This document shows positions 1-8,836 of a DNA stretch of 64,000 bases, piece after piece. Below the pieces are notes generated by a model. The model was not told the origin of the DNA, ran no database searches, and worked only from the letters and a program-made list of their open reading frames with translations. The first letter of the stretch is position 1, and every line of letters starts with the position of its first letter. The DNA comes from Acidobacteriota bacterium (GTDB lineage: Bacteria; Acidobacteriota; Terriglobia; Bryobacterales; Bryobacteraceae). The position numbers and the translations under genes were made by a program. The stretch is taken from contig JAFLBB010000019.1 in the NCBI GenBank assembly GCA_017304135.1, positions 16,537 through 80,536 of the forward strand. The letters are read 5' to 3'.

Positions 1-1
1 G

Positions 2-355
2 CACAACCACTACCAGTTCCGGAACACGGAAGCGGTGAACCGGTTGGCGATGCTGAGCTTGATTCTGGGCGCGGGGGCGGTGGCGACGGGGTTCTTTGGG
101 ATGAACTTCCAGGGGCAGTTTGAGCAGTGGTTCTTTCTGCCGGCGGCGGGGGGCGGGCTGCTGCACAACGGGGCGATCGCGGCGGTGGCGCTGCTGGGGT
201 TGGGGGCGATCGGGTTTGGGGCGTTCATGATTGTGTCGAACTGGGGGGATTACCGGGAGTCGCTGTTGCCGCGGTGGTGGCTGCAGCGGGGGCTGGCGAC
301 GCAGCGCAGTTTGCGGCGGGGCGGGCCGGGGGTGTTGCCGCCGCCGAAGGGGTGA
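2..355 (+). CDS. CorA-like divalent cation transporter, C-terminal part (5' end outside window)
   Basis: The frame is open to the left edge and stops with TGA at 353-355, so only the last ~117 residues are present. The visible part begins with a charged stretch ending RNTEAVNRL, followed by a hydrophobic helix that runs into GMNF. This resembles the TM1 and pore-loop region of the CorA/MIT metal transporters, where a GMN triplet ends TM1. A second hydrophobic helix (AAVALLGLGAIGFGAF) and a short basic tail follow, as in CorA. Family role is Mg2+ or other divalent cation transport across the inner membrane. The cytoplasmic domain is not in the window, so substrate and subfamily cannot be judged. 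Confidence 0.7.
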   Translation, partial: HNHYQFRNTEAVNRLAMLSLILGAGAVATGFFGMNFQGQFEQWFFLPAAGGGLLHNGAIAAVALLGLGAIGFGAFMIVSNWGDYRESLLPRWWLQRGLATQRSLRRGGPGVLPPPKG

Positions 356-425
356 GGGTGGGCGTGAGCCGGACGGAGGTGAGTCCGCGCGTGATTGGGT
401 GACCGCCTTCGCGCGGAGATCCCCT

Positions 426-902
426 ATGACACGAGTGAAAAGAATTGTGATTGCTCTTGCCCTGCCCTTGCTGGCGCAAGCCGCCGGGGCGGAGGCGGAT
501 TGGAACCGCGTGGAACGGCTGCGGCCGGGGCAGAACATTGAGGTTGTCGATGACAAGATGCGAACGCACCGTGGGGAGTTTGGCGCGGCGGGGGCGGAGG
601 AGTTGTCGCTGCAGACGGCGAACGGTCCGCTGGTTGTGAAGCGCGAGGCGGTGATGCGGGTGACGGTGCGGGAAAATTCAAAGCGGACGCGGAATGCGTT
701 GATTGGGGCGGCCGTTGGCGGCGGGGTGGGTTTGGTGGTGGGGGCGACTGTGGACAAGCGGTTTTCCAACGAAGGCGGGGCGGGCGTGGGGTATGCCATC
801 AGCGCGCCGCTGGGGGCGGGGCTGGGCGCGGCGCTGGGAGCGGCCTCGCATGGGTTTGAGACCGTTTACCGGGCCGAGCGGACCGCCGGAGGCAGGAAGT
901 AG
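426..902 (+). CDS. Small exported protein with glycine-zipper segment, function unknown
   Basis: 158 residues. The start ATG is chosen because it places a clean signal peptide (MTRVKRIVIALALPLLAQAAGAEA) at the N-terminus; the frame is open upstream but has no convincing earlier start. Residues ~30-80 look like a small beta-rich domain. Residues ~88-140 are very rich in Gly, Ala and Val (GAAVGGGVGLVVGATV, then GAGLGAALGAA), a glycine-zipper pattern often seen in outer-membrane or periplasmic membrane-inserting proteins. No catalytic motif is seen. The next gene starts 90 bases downstream and is probably separate. Confidence 0.65.
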   Translation: MTRVKRIVIALALPLLAQAAGAEADWNRVERLRPGQNIEVVDDKMRTHRGEFGAAGAEELSLQTANGPLVVKREAVMRVTVRENSKRTRNALIGAAVGGGVGLVVGATVDKRFSNEGGAGVGYAISAPLGAGLGAALGAASHGFETVYRAERTAGGRK

Positions 903-992
903 CCCACTGGCGGGCGGAAACGTAGTAGTCTCTACCGAGGGCGTCCTGTTCTGGGACGGGGCGTCCGCAATCCGATGAATCGCGGAGAGGCT

Positions 993-1664
993 ATGAAGAT
1001 TTTTCTATTTACACTCAGCATGACGGTGGCGAGCGGGACGGTGGCTTTCGGGCAGCAGGCGCAACAGCAGCGCGCGCCGATGACCTTCTTTTTGACCAGC
1101 GTGGGCATGGGCAACGGGGCCAACCTGGGGGGCCTGGAAGGGGCCGATGCGCATTGCCAGAAACTGGCGGCGGCGGCGGGAGCGGGCGACCGCACGTGGC
1201 GCGCCTACCTGAGCACGCAGGCAGCTGACGGTAAGCCAGCGGTGAATGCGCGCGACCGGATCGGCAACGGTCCGTGGCACAACTCCCGTGGGACGATGGT
1301 GGCGCGCGACCAGGCGCACCTGCACGGCGACACGCTGGAGTTGGCGCGGCTGGGCAACCTGATTACGAAGAACAACGGCGTGAATGAGAAGGGCGAGTTG
1401 GTGAACGGCGTGGGCGATAAGCCGAACATGCACGACATTCTCACCGGTTCGACGCCGGACGGCCGCGCCTATACCGACAGCGCCGACCACACGTGCAAGA
1501 ACTGGACCAGCGGCGGTGAGGGTACGGTGCAGCTGGGCCATCATGACCGCAATGGCGGCGGGATTTCGTGGAACTCGACGCATCCGTCGCGCGGCTGCAG
1601 CCAGGAGAACCTGGTGGCCACGGGCGGGGCGGGGTTGTTCTACTGCTTCTCGCCGGGACGGTAG
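993..1664 (+). CDS. Secreted lectin-like protein (DUF1554/C-type-lectin-fold family)
   Basis: 223 residues. An ATG at 975 is in frame, but the ATG at 993 is preferred because GGAGAG lies just before it and the protein then begins with a signal peptide (MKIFLFTLSMTVASGTVAFG). The mature part contains FFLTSVGMGNGANLGGLEGA, DAHCQKLAAAAG and TWRAYLST, the recurring signature of DUF1554-like C-type-lectin-fold domains. Three further Cys residues in the second half (HTCKNW, RGCSQ, FYCF) could form disulphides. Binding target is unknown. No enzyme motif is seen. Confidence 0.6.
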   Translation: MKIFLFTLSMTVASGTVAFGQQAQQQRAPMTFFLTSVGMGNGANLGGLEGADAHCQKLAAAAGAGDRTWRAYLSTQAADGKPAVNARDRIGNGPWHNSRGTMVARDQAHLHGDTLELARLGNLITKNNGVNEKGELVNGVGDKPNMHDILTGSTPDGRAYTDSADHTCKNWTSGGEGTVQLGHHDRNGGGISWNSTHPSRGCSQENLVATGGAGLFYCFSPGR

Positions 1665-1689
1665 GGCGGCCGGTAAGCGGCTTGGCGGA

Positions 1690-1714
1690 GGGCGGCGGTG
1701 AGCGATCGCCGCCC
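1690..1714. terminator. GC-rich hairpin between converging genes
   Basis: GGGCGGCG (1690-1697) pairs perfectly with CGCCGCCC (1707-1714) over a 9-base loop. It lies between the lectin-like gene ending at 1664 and the DinB gene ending at 1722 on the other strand, where a shared terminator is expected. There is no U-rich tail on either side, so intrinsic termination is uncertain. Confidence 0.4.
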
Positions 1715-1721
1715 GTTCGCA

Positions 1722-2246
1722 TCAGCCCCAGAGGTCAGGCGTGGAAACGGGGACGCCCTGCAACTTCAGATAGTAAAAGAGCTGGCTCTTGTGGCGGTCG
1801 AGGTGGCGCACCATCCGCAGGAAGTGGTAGCCGAGGGGATGGACATCACTGGGCTTCCAGGGCGAGGCCAAGGTGCGAGTGGAGAGGTCGTGGTCGCCGG
1901 CCATGCCGATCATTTTGAGGACGAGTTCTTTGTCGTCAGCCAGGAGTCGGCGGGCCTCGGCGACGCTGGCGGCCGAGGGGAGAGAGGCGGCCGGTGGAAG
2001 GCGTTCACTGTCGGTCAGGCCGTCGAATGTCTTGCCTGGTGACAGGCCCCAGTCTCCGGTGAGGAAGGCCTGGCAAGCGGCGCCGCAAGCGTTGGACAAG
2101 TGGTGGAGCAACTGGCCGGTGGTCATCCAATTGTCACCTCCGGGCGGCTTCCAGGAGAGCGCGTCCTCAGGCACTTTCGCCATGAGGCCGTCGGTCGTGG
2201 AGTAGTTGATCTCGATCTCCGAAACGAGCAACTGGGTCCAATTCAC
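1722..2246 (-). CDS. DinB family protein
   Basis: 174 residues from a GTG start. The frame is open further upstream, but AGGAG lies seven bases before this GTG and the resulting length matches the DinB four-helix family (~170 residues). The family is defined by a metal-binding His triad in a four-helix bundle. Candidate ligands are in LLHHLSNAC near residues 50-57 and the C-terminal HLDRHKSQL. Members include thiol-transferase-like and damage-inducible proteins, and the substrate here is unknown. It lies downstream of, and is separated by a terminator from, skp. Confidence 0.7.
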   Translation of the reverse strand: MNWTQLLVSEIEINYSTTDGLMAKVPEDALSWKPPGGDNWMTTGQLLHHLSNACGAACQAFLTGDWGLSPGKTFDGLTDSERLPPAASLPSAASVAEARRLLADDKELVLKMIGMAGDHDLSTRTLASPWKPSDVHPLGYHFLRMVRHLDRHKSQLFYYLKLQGVPVSTPDLWG

Positions 2247-2374
2247 TGTAGGGCTCCTAGTAGAGGAGGTCCCGGCTGGTGTGAACAGAATAGCCGTGAA
2301 CGGTGGCGAGAGGCAAGACGATTCGGACGGAGATGGGGTGTAATCCGCGAAGCGCCAGGAGGAGGGGTGGGCAG

Positions 2375-2414
2375 TAAAGAAATACCCGGCCACCCCACGC
2401 GGGGAGGGCCGGGT
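2375..2414 (-). terminator. Rho-independent terminator of the bamA-skp unit
   Basis: ACCCGGCC (2384-2391) pairs with GGCCGGGT (2407-2414), with an inner CCCC-ACGC-GGGG stem. Read on the minus strand, the hairpin is followed directly by ATTTCTTT, a U-rich tail. It lies 33 bases after the skp stop codon. Confidence 0.75.
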
Positions 2415-2446
2415 CAAGGTGGTTCTGCTGTGCCAGGGAAGGCCGG

Positions 2447-3049
2447 TTACGGTTTAGCGGCGGCCGGGGGCTTGGCGGCGGCGGGCTTGGGGGCGGGCGT
2501 GGCGGCCGGTTTGGGCGCGGGCGGCAGGCTGGCGGGTGAGTTCTTGTCGTAGAGGTCGACGATCTCCTTGGTGATTTCGACGCCGTTGGCGGCGAACAGG
2601 ACCGGGGTTTGGGGGGAGCTGACGTCGAGGATGAGGGAGTAGGCGTTATCGCGGGCGTACTTGTCGATGACGACCATCAGTTTGCCGCCGAGGTCGTTGA
2701 GGAGCTTGTTCTGCTCCTGTTCGAATTCGGCCTGGGCGTCTTCGCTGGCGCGCTGGAGTTCCTTGGTTTTCTGGTCGATGTCGCGGGTGATCTGGGTGCG
2801 CTTGGCCTCGGCCATGGTGTTGGAGCCCTTGGCGAGTTCCTGTTGAAGGGCGGCAATGGAGCCCTGCATGGCTTCCAACTGCTTCTTTTTGGGGTCGAAC
2901 TTGGTCTGCAGTTCGCCGGCGGCCTTCTGGCCGTCCTTGGTGGCGATGATGGCCTGCTGAATGTTGATGATGCCCACCTTGGACGGCGATTGGGCAGAGG
3001 CAAGGGTGGCGGCGCCGGCCACAAGGACGGCGAGAAGCGCTTTATTCAC
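2447..3049 (-). CDS. skp: OmpH/Skp-family periplasmic chaperone
   Basis: 200 residues from a GTG start with CAGGAG eight bases upstream; an upstream in-frame ATG at 3085 would add 12 residues without a better binding site. A signal peptide (ALLAVLVAGAATLASAQ) leads into KVGIINIQQAI, the typical first strand of OmpH. A long charged coiled-coil region follows (residues ~40-125), as in the tentacles of Skp. The C-terminal ~35 residues are Pro/Ala/Lys-rich low complexity, longer than in E. coli Skp. Skp holds unfolded outer-membrane proteins in the periplasm for BamA, which is encoded 72 bases upstream in the same direction. Confidence 0.88.
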   Translation of the reverse strand: MNKALLAVLVAGAATLASAQSPSKVGIINIQQAIIATKDGQKAAGELQTKFDPKKKQLEAMQGSIAALQQELAKGSNTMAEAKRTQITRDIDQKTKELQRASEDAQAEFEQEQNKLLNDLGGKLMVVIDKYARDNAYSLILDVSSPQTPVLFAANGVEITKEIVDLYDKNSPASLPPAPKPAATPAPKPAAAKPPAAAKP

Positions 3050-3121
3050 GGTGGAAACTCCTGGGAAAGTGACTGGTCCTAGCATAGCGAATGAGGCCGG
3101 GTTGGGGAAATTGGCGACTCG

Positions 3122-6085
3122 TTAAAAGGTTCGACTGATGGTGAAGCGGAAGGTTTTGCGCCGTTCAAAGAACGGGTAGGCCTGCCCGGAGTACCGGAGT
3201 GATTCAAGAAACGTCGCGTTGTTGGGGAAGTAGCCGCGGTCAGCGACGATGGGCGGAACCAGCACCTCGCGCACGATCATGGGGTTGTAGGCCCAGTACA
3301 GCCGGAACGGCGCGTTCACGACGGGCATCATGATCTGCAACTCAAGACCGGTGGAACTGCGGACGGCCTGCGTCGCTTTGGCGATCACGGCGCGTCCATC
3401 GAAGCCGGCTTGCGGGAAGGTGCCGTTGAGCTCGGCCGTACGTCCCGGATTGAGGCGCAACTGGCCGGGCAGGGAAAGGCGGTTCACGCCGGCATCGAAG
3501 AAGGCGGCCAGCGTGACGGGCCCGGCGATGGGAATGCGGTATTCGAAGTTGCCCACGCCCTGCGTGTCGCCGCCGGGGAAGATGAGCTGGTAGACGGGAA
3601 TCTGTTGGGTGACCGCGGCGAACTGTTCAGAACCGTCGACGATGATCTTCTGCGTACGGGCTGAACCGTCGGCGTTGAGCACGGGCACATTGGCCGCGCT
3701 GGGAATGTAGGCAACCGGCGAGATGCCCCAAATATCGAAGCCGCGGACGTCGTTTTCGCCGCCCATGTAGAAACGGTTAAAGGGCGGGGCGGTCTGGCCG
3801 GAGTAACCGGTGACGAAACGGCCGAGGAGGTGGAAGCCGATGACGTGGCCCTTCTTGAAGCCGGCGCGGAACATCTTGAAGTCGACGGAAGGTTCGATCA
3901 TCTTCACGTTGCCGCCGAGGCCGGCGAACTGGGTGGAGATGAAGAGGCTCTTGCCGCGCGAGGGGGTGATGGGGTGGTCGACCGTGTTGTAGGTGTAGGA
4001 GGGGACGATGGCGCTGGTGCGGATGCCGGTGAGAGAGTTCTGACCGTCGAGGCCCTGGAAGTTGATGTACTCGAAGTATTGCTTGGAGGCGGTGGAGAGG
4101 GTGGTGATGTTCTGGACGCCGTAGCTGTAGGTGAGTGAGACGCGGCCGAAGAGTGAGCTCGACTTGAACATGCGGAACGGCGTGGACACGCTGGTGGTGG
4201 CGCCGTAGCCGTTGGAGACGTAATTGAGCAGGTTTTCCTGTCCGAGCTGTTGATAGAGGGGCAGCAGGTTGCGGCCGGTGAGCAGGGAGACTTCACGGCC
4301 CTGGTCGTAGTTGAAGCGCTGGGTGTAGACGGTGAAGCCGAGCTGGATGGGACGGTCAAACAGGTAGGGCTCGGTGAAGCCGACGGTGGCGTTGCGGATG
4401 CGGTCGCCGAACTGGGCGTCGAGGGAGAGGGTTTCGCCGAGGCCGAGGAAGTTGTTGGTGGCGTAGCCGAAGCCGATGAAGGAGCCGGCGATGCCGGAGA
4501 CGCCGCCGTTTAACTGGACGCTGTTCTTGCCGCGTTCCTTCACCTTGAGGGTGATGTCGACGGTATTGGTTTTGGTGTCGCGCTTGATGTCGGCGGCTTC
4601 GTTTTCCTTGAGCACCTCGAAGTAGCCGAGCTGGTTCAAGCGGAGGATGGAGAGTTCCCAATACTGGTTGTTGAAGACCTGGCCTTCGTCGATGAGGATT
4701 TCGCGGCGGATGACCTTGTCGCGGGTGGTGGTGTTGCCGGAGAAGTCGATGCGGCGGACGAAGAACTGTTTGCCTTCGTCGACGTTGAGGGTGAGGTCGA
4801 TTTTATCGGAGTTGGGGATGACGTCGAAGCCGGGTTCGGGGACGAAGTCGATGTAGCCGAACTGGCCGTAGAGCTTGCGCAGGCTTTCCAGGCCCTTGCG
4901 CAACTTGGCGGTGGAAAAGACGTCGCCTTCGTTCATATTGAAGACGGGGCCCATGAGCGTTTCCGGGGTGCGGAAAAGTTTGACGCCGGCGAAGTTGATC
5001 TTATTCAGCTTGTACTGGCGGCCCTCTTCGATGTTGACCTTGACGGTGGCGCGCTTGCCGGGCTTGTTGGGGTAGAACAGCGGGAAGCGGAACTTGCCGC
5101 CGCCGACGTCGTTGATGGTGACCTCGTGATCGAGGGCGCGGGCGGTGAAGTAGCCACGCTCCTGGTAGAAGTTGCGGAGCATGTCCTTATCCATTTCGAG
5201 CTTGGTGGAGTCAAAGGACTTGGCGAAGAGGTTTTCAAACAGGATGGAGCGCGGGATGCCGATGGGGCGCAGGGCGCGCATGGAGCGGATGGCGACGCGA
5301 TCGCTGAACACCTGATTGCCGGCGATGTCGATGGTGCCGACCTTGACCTTGGGGCCCTCCTGCACCTTGAAGTTGACTTCGAGGGAGCTGGGGGGAATCT
5401 GGCGCAATTCCGGTTCGACGGTGGCAAACTGGCGGCCTCGCTCAGAGAGGTATTCCTTGAGCACGACGGCGGCGCGCTGGATGGTGTTGGGGTCGTATTG
5501 CGTTTCGACGGTGAGGCCGACGCGGCGTTCCTTAAAGCGGTCGAGGATCTCCGAGACGGTGATCGACTTCATGCCGTCGTACTTGATGGAGCGGACCATG
5601 CGGCGCTCCGAGACGCGGAAGCGGATGATCCAGCCGGTGCGGCCGGGTTCTTTTTCAAGGGCGATGTCGTCGAAACGGCGGGTGTTCCAGAGGGCGAGGA
5701 AGTCGCGGTGGAGGGCTTCGTTGTCGAGTTTGTCACCCTTCTTGGTAAAGATGAGGGCGCGGAGAGTGTCCTGGGGGACGCGGCGGGCGCCGCGGAATTC
5801 GATGGATTCGACGACGTCTTCTAGCTTTTCAGCGGCGGGAGGAGCGTCGGCGGGCTTAGGAGCTTCGAAAGGAGAACCGGGCTTGGGGGCTTGCGGTTGT
5901 GGCGCCTGGGGCTTGGGAGCGTCGGCGGGAGCAGTGGGGACGGACTCAAACGGATTCTGCGATTTGGGCGCAGGGGTCGGCTGTTGAGCCTGGGCGAAAG
6001 CGGAGAGGGTGAGCAGAAAGGCCGCCGTGGATAGGAGTAGACACAGACGGATCGCGCTCAGGCAGTGGCGCCTGCAAAACAACAT
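3122..6085 (-). CDS. bamA: Outer membrane protein assembly factor BamA (Omp85 family)
   Basis: 987 residues, clearly longer than the ~800 of E. coli BamA. After a signal peptide (residues ~1-33) comes a ~55-residue Pro/Ala-rich linker containing NPFES and SPFEAP. Then follow about five POTRA repeats (residues ~90-500; for example VVESIEFRGARRVPQDTLRA and FVRRIDFSGNTTTRDKVIRR), and a 16-strand barrel ending in an aromatic residue (FRFTISRTF), the usual BamA-type C-terminal signal. The Omp85 loop-6 signature VRGF is present in GGENDVRGFDIWGISP. It inserts beta-barrel proteins into the outer membrane. skp follows in the same operon. Confidence 0.95.
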   Translation of the reverse strand: MLFCRRHCLSAIRLCLLLSTAAFLLTLSAFAQAQQPTPAPKSQNPFESVPTAPADAPKPQAPQPQAPKPGSPFEAPKPADAPPAAEKLEDVVESIEFRGARRVPQDTLRALIFTKKGDKLDNEALHRDFLALWNTRRFDDIALEKEPGRTGWIIRFRVSERRMVRSIKYDGMKSITVSEILDRFKERRVGLTVETQYDPNTIQRAAVVLKEYLSERGRQFATVEPELRQIPPSSLEVNFKVQEGPKVKVGTIDIAGNQVFSDRVAIRSMRALRPIGIPRSILFENLFAKSFDSTKLEMDKDMLRNFYQERGYFTARALDHEVTINDVGGGKFRFPLFYPNKPGKRATVKVNIEEGRQYKLNKINFAGVKLFRTPETLMGPVFNMNEGDVFSTAKLRKGLESLRKLYGQFGYIDFVPEPGFDVIPNSDKIDLTLNVDEGKQFFVRRIDFSGNTTTRDKVIRREILIDEGQVFNNQYWELSILRLNQLGYFEVLKENEAADIKRDTKTNTVDITLKVKERGKNSVQLNGGVSGIAGSFIGFGYATNNFLGLGETLSLDAQFGDRIRNATVGFTEPYLFDRPIQLGFTVYTQRFNYDQGREVSLLTGRNLLPLYQQLGQENLLNYVSNGYGATTSVSTPFRMFKSSSLFGRVSLTYSYGVQNITTLSTASKQYFEYINFQGLDGQNSLTGIRTSAIVPSYTYNTVDHPITPSRGKSLFISTQFAGLGGNVKMIEPSVDFKMFRAGFKKGHVIGFHLLGRFVTGYSGQTAPPFNRFYMGGENDVRGFDIWGISPVAYIPSAANVPVLNADGSARTQKIIVDGSEQFAAVTQQIPVYQLIFPGGDTQGVGNFEYRIPIAGPVTLAAFFDAGVNRLSLPGQLRLNPGRTAELNGTFPQAGFDGRAVIAKATQAVRSSTGLELQIMMPVVNAPFRLYWAYNPMIVREVLVPPIVADRGYFPNNATFLESLRYSGQAYPFFERRKTFRFTISRTF

Positions 6086-6383
6086 TTACCGATAGTTCCT
6101 TTCCACTCTGCGCCTCGTCTAGGGACGTCAGGAAACGTCTCCCGGTTTCGGTGGATTTCATCCCCCCGATCCGGGGAAACACTCAGGCGGCGGGATCAAA
6201 CTTCCTATTGTAGCGGATACAATCAGGACTTGGCGGACCCCGGACAGCATTAGACAGGCTACCGCAAAAAATGAGTCCTCCGGCGGGCGCAGGTGGTCAT
6301 CTGGTGTAAACTTTAAGATTTTGCGGGGCATGGTGCGCCCGCCAGAGGGCGGCGTGCGGATGCACGAAGCTCAAGGAGAACGA
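6086..6383. promoter_or_regulatory. Divergent promoter region between bamA and the ketoacyl synthase gene
   Basis: This 298-base gap must hold promoters for both directions. ATTGTA (6207-6212) and TACAAT (6218-6223) form a perfect inverted repeat with a 5-base spacer. On each strand the distal half reads TACAAT, one base from a -10 consensus, so it could serve as a back-to-back -10 pair or an operator. No convincing -35 hexamer was found on either side. AAGGAG at 6373-6378 is the binding site for the downstream gene. Confidence 0.35.
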
Positions 6384-7631
6384 ATGACGGCCCAAGTGGC
6401 AATCACGGGAATCGGCGCTGTGTCGCCCAATGGAGTTGGCCGCGAGGTGTTCTGGCGCAACTGCCTGGAGGGCGTTTCCGGTGTGCGGAACATCAGCCGG
6501 TTCAACACCGACGGTTTTATGGTGAAGATCGCCGGCGAGGTGAACGATCTGAACCTGGAGGAGTGGGTGGAGCCGCGGGACCGTCCTCACGTGCCGCGGG
6601 CGGTGCCGTTGGCGCGGGCGGCGGTGGCCGAGGCGCTGATCGACGCGGGGTTGGAGCCGGCGAAAATGAACCGCGACGAGTTGCGCGAGATCGGCGTGTC
6701 GTGCGGTTCGGGCGGGGCGGCGCAGGAGTTCAGCGAAGAGCAGTACAGGCTGTGGTACGAAGGCAAAGTGAAGCAGTGCAGCGTGTACGTGATTCCGAGC
6801 TCAACGCCGGGCACGATGGCGAGCGAGATCTCGATGCACTTCGGTTTCCGCGGCTACAGCCACCTGATCTCAAACGGCTGCACGTCGTCGACCGACGCCA
6901 TCGGCTATGCCTACCGCGCGATCAAGCACGGCGTGATGGACACGATGATCGCCGGCGGCACCGACGCTCCGATTGCGCCGCTGATTGTGCGCGGCTTCCA
7001 GTTCATGCGGATCATGACGCAGCGTTGGAATGAGGCGCCGCACAAGGGTTCGCGGCCGTTTTCCAAGGACCGCGACGGGTTTGTGCTCAGCGAGGGGGCG
7101 TGGTTCTTCGTGCTGGAAAACGAAGAGAAGGCGCGGGCGCGCGGGGCGAAGATCTACGGCCGCATTGAAGGCTATGGGGCCACGTGCGAAGCGTTTCACC
7201 GTGTGCGGCTGGAGGAGTCAGGCGAGGAGCCGGCGCGGGCGATGCATCTGGCGCTGAAGGAAGCCGGGTTGGAGACCAAGCAGGTGGACTACATCCAGTA
7301 CCACGGCACGTCGACCGAGCTGAACGACCGCATTGAGACTAAGGCGGTGCAGATCGCCTTTGGCGATCATGCGGAGAAGCTGCCGGGTTCGAGCGTGAAG
7401 AGCATCATCGGCCATCCGCAGGGCGCGTGCGGCGCGGCGGGCATGGCGACCGTGCTGCTGGCGATGCGCGACGGCAAGGTGCATCCGACGATCAACCTGG
7501 ACGAGCAGGCGCCGGAGTGCCCGCTGGATTACATCGCCAACACGGCGCGGCCGCTGCAGATTGAGCACGCCGTGGCCAATTGCATTGCGTTTGGGAGCAA
7601 GAACTCGGCGCTGGTGTTGGGGCGGGCGTAG
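6384..7631 (+). CDS. Beta-ketoacyl-ACP synthase (FabF/KAS II-like)
   Basis: 415 residues. ATG 6384 is chosen over an in-frame ATG at 6321 because AAGGAG precedes it by five bases and the protein then begins AQVAITGIGAVSPNG, the normal KAS start. Thiolase fold with catalytic Cys166 in ISNGCTSSTDAIGYA, His307 in QYHGTSTELND, Lys339 and His344 in SVKSIIGHPQGACGAAG. These carry out decarboxylative condensation of malonyl-ACP with an acyl primer. The residues before the Cys (SNG rather than the common TAC) differ from housekeeping FabF, so it may serve a specialised acyl chain or polyketide-like product. It is divergent from bamA. Confidence 0.85.
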   Translation: MTAQVAITGIGAVSPNGVGREVFWRNCLEGVSGVRNISRFNTDGFMVKIAGEVNDLNLEEWVEPRDRPHVPRAVPLARAAVAEALIDAGLEPAKMNRDELREIGVSCGSGGAAQEFSEEQYRLWYEGKVKQCSVYVIPSSTPGTMASEISMHFGFRGYSHLISNGCTSSTDAIGYAYRAIKHGVMDTMIAGGTDAPIAPLIVRGFQFMRIMTQRWNEAPHKGSRPFSKDRDGFVLSEGAWFFVLENEEKARARGAKIYGRIEGYGATCEAFHRVRLEESGEEPARAMHLALKEAGLETKQVDYIQYHGTSTELNDRIETKAVQIAFGDHAEKLPGSSVKSIIGHPQGACGAAGMATVLLAMRDGKVHPTINLDEQAPECPLDYIANTARPLQIEHAVANCIAFGSKNSALVLGRA

Positions 7632-7648
7632 GGGCGGCGCGGTCGAGA

Positions 7649-8806
7649 TTAGACGCTGGCGATCAGGCCTGCGAGCAGGGCCGTGCGGTCGGCGATGCGA
7701 TCGATGAGAATGCTCTCGTGGGGGGCGTGCGCGCCTTCGCCTACGGAACCTAATCCATCCAGCGTGGGGATGCCGAGGGCGGCGGTGAAGTTGCCGTCGG
7801 AGCCCCCGCCGGTGGAGGACTCCTCGGCCTTGATCCCCAATTGATGAGCCAGCACGATGGCGAGTTTGGCCAGACGGGCGACGCCGGCGGAGCGCTCCAT
7901 GGGTGGACGGTTGAGTCCGCCTTCGAGGAAGAGGCGGCAGCGTTTGTCGGCGGGCTTCAGTTTGCGGAACTTCGTTTCGAGAGCGGCGAAGTCCTTGAGG
8001 CGGGGCACGCGGATGTCGATCTCGGCGGTGGCCTCGGGGGCGATGATATTGGAGCGCGAGCCGCCGCGGACGACGCCGACGTTGACGGTGACGCCGCGCT
8101 TCAGATTGGTGAAACCGGAGATGGTTTCGACCTGGCGCGAGAGTTCGAGGATGGCGCTGGCGCCGGCGGCAAAGTCGACGCCGGAGTGGGCGGCGACGCC
8201 TTCCACGCGCAGACCGTAGCGGCCGATGCCTTTGCGGGCTGTTTTCAATTTGCCGGCAAGCCCGGTGCCGGGTTCGAGAACCAGAACGGCATCGCTGGCG
8301 CGGGCGGTCTTCTCGGTGAGTTCGCGCGAGGCGGGGCTGCCGATCTCTTCGTCGCAGTTGATCTGGAGCAGGAGTTTCTTCTCGACAGGAATGTCGAGTT
8401 CGCGCAGGATGCGGGCGGCGAAGATGAGCTGGGCCATGCCGCCCTTCATGTCGAGCACGCCGGGTCCCCAGAGGCGGCCCTTCTCCTCGCGCCAGGGCAT
8501 GGTCTTCAGCGTGCCCAGGGGCCAGACGGTGTCGCTGTGGCCGAGGGCGAGGATCTGTCCGGTTTTGCGCTTCGGACCGGGGAGTTGGAATTCCACCTGG
8601 AGGTGGCGGCCGTAGCGTCCGGCGGGGATCGTCTTCACCTTAGCCAGCCCGGCCACCTGTTCCGCAAAGAGGTCATTGAAGCGGATGATGTCGGGGGCGG
8701 ATTCGCTCGGCGACTCGCACTGGACGAGTTCCTTGAGCATGGCTATCTGTTCGCGCTGGGTGACGCGGGCGGCGGCGAGCAGGCTTCGGATCGCGGTGGT
8801 TTCCAT
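7649..8806 (-). CDS. M20 family metallopeptidase (glutamate carboxypeptidase/CPG2-like)
   Basis: 385 residues, full length for the family, without a signal peptide. Metal-binding and catalytic motifs are in order: LGHSDTVW (His90, Asp92), GVLDMKGG (bridging Asp119), NCDEEIGS (Glu153/154, general base and ligand), and GEGAHAPHE near the C-terminus. A dimerisation/lid domain lies at ~185-300. The family hydrolyses peptide or amide bonds next to small carboxylates. The substrate cannot be read from the sequence. It ends tail-to-tail 17 bases from the ketoacyl synthase gene and starts 30 bases from divergent fabZ. Confidence 0.85.
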   Translation of the reverse strand: METTAIRSLLAAARVTQREQIAMLKELVQCESPSESAPDIIRFNDLFAEQVAGLAKVKTIPAGRYGRHLQVEFQLPGPKRKTGQILALGHSDTVWPLGTLKTMPWREEKGRLWGPGVLDMKGGMAQLIFAARILRELDIPVEKKLLLQINCDEEIGSPASRELTEKTARASDAVLVLEPGTGLAGKLKTARKGIGRYGLRVEGVAAHSGVDFAAGASAILELSRQVETISGFTNLKRGVTVNVGVVRGGSRSNIIAPEATAEIDIRVPRLKDFAALETKFRKLKPADKRCRLFLEGGLNRPPMERSAGVARLAKLAIVLAHQLGIKAEESSTGGGSDGNFTAALGIPTLDGLGSVGEGAHAPHESILIDRIADRTALLAGLIASV

Positions 8807-8814
8807 TCAGACGC

Positions 8815-8820
8815 TATAAT
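8815..8820 (+). promoter_or_regulatory. TATAAT -10 box upstream of fabZ
   Basis: A perfect TATAAT lies 16 bases before the fabZ ATG, in the 30-base gap between fabZ and the divergent M20 gene. With 17-base spacing, the -35 region would fall inside the M20 coding sequence (around 8792-8797), where no TTGACA-like hexamer is seen. The 5' leader would be short, about 10 bases. Confidence 0.45.
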
Positions 8821-8836
8821 AGCGGCTTCATCTCAC

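Noticed and set aside
7841..8836. Long in-frame extension upstream of fabZ
   Set aside because: It is antisense to the M20 peptidase; FabZ begins at 8837 with its normal N-terminus and a TATAAT box just upstream.
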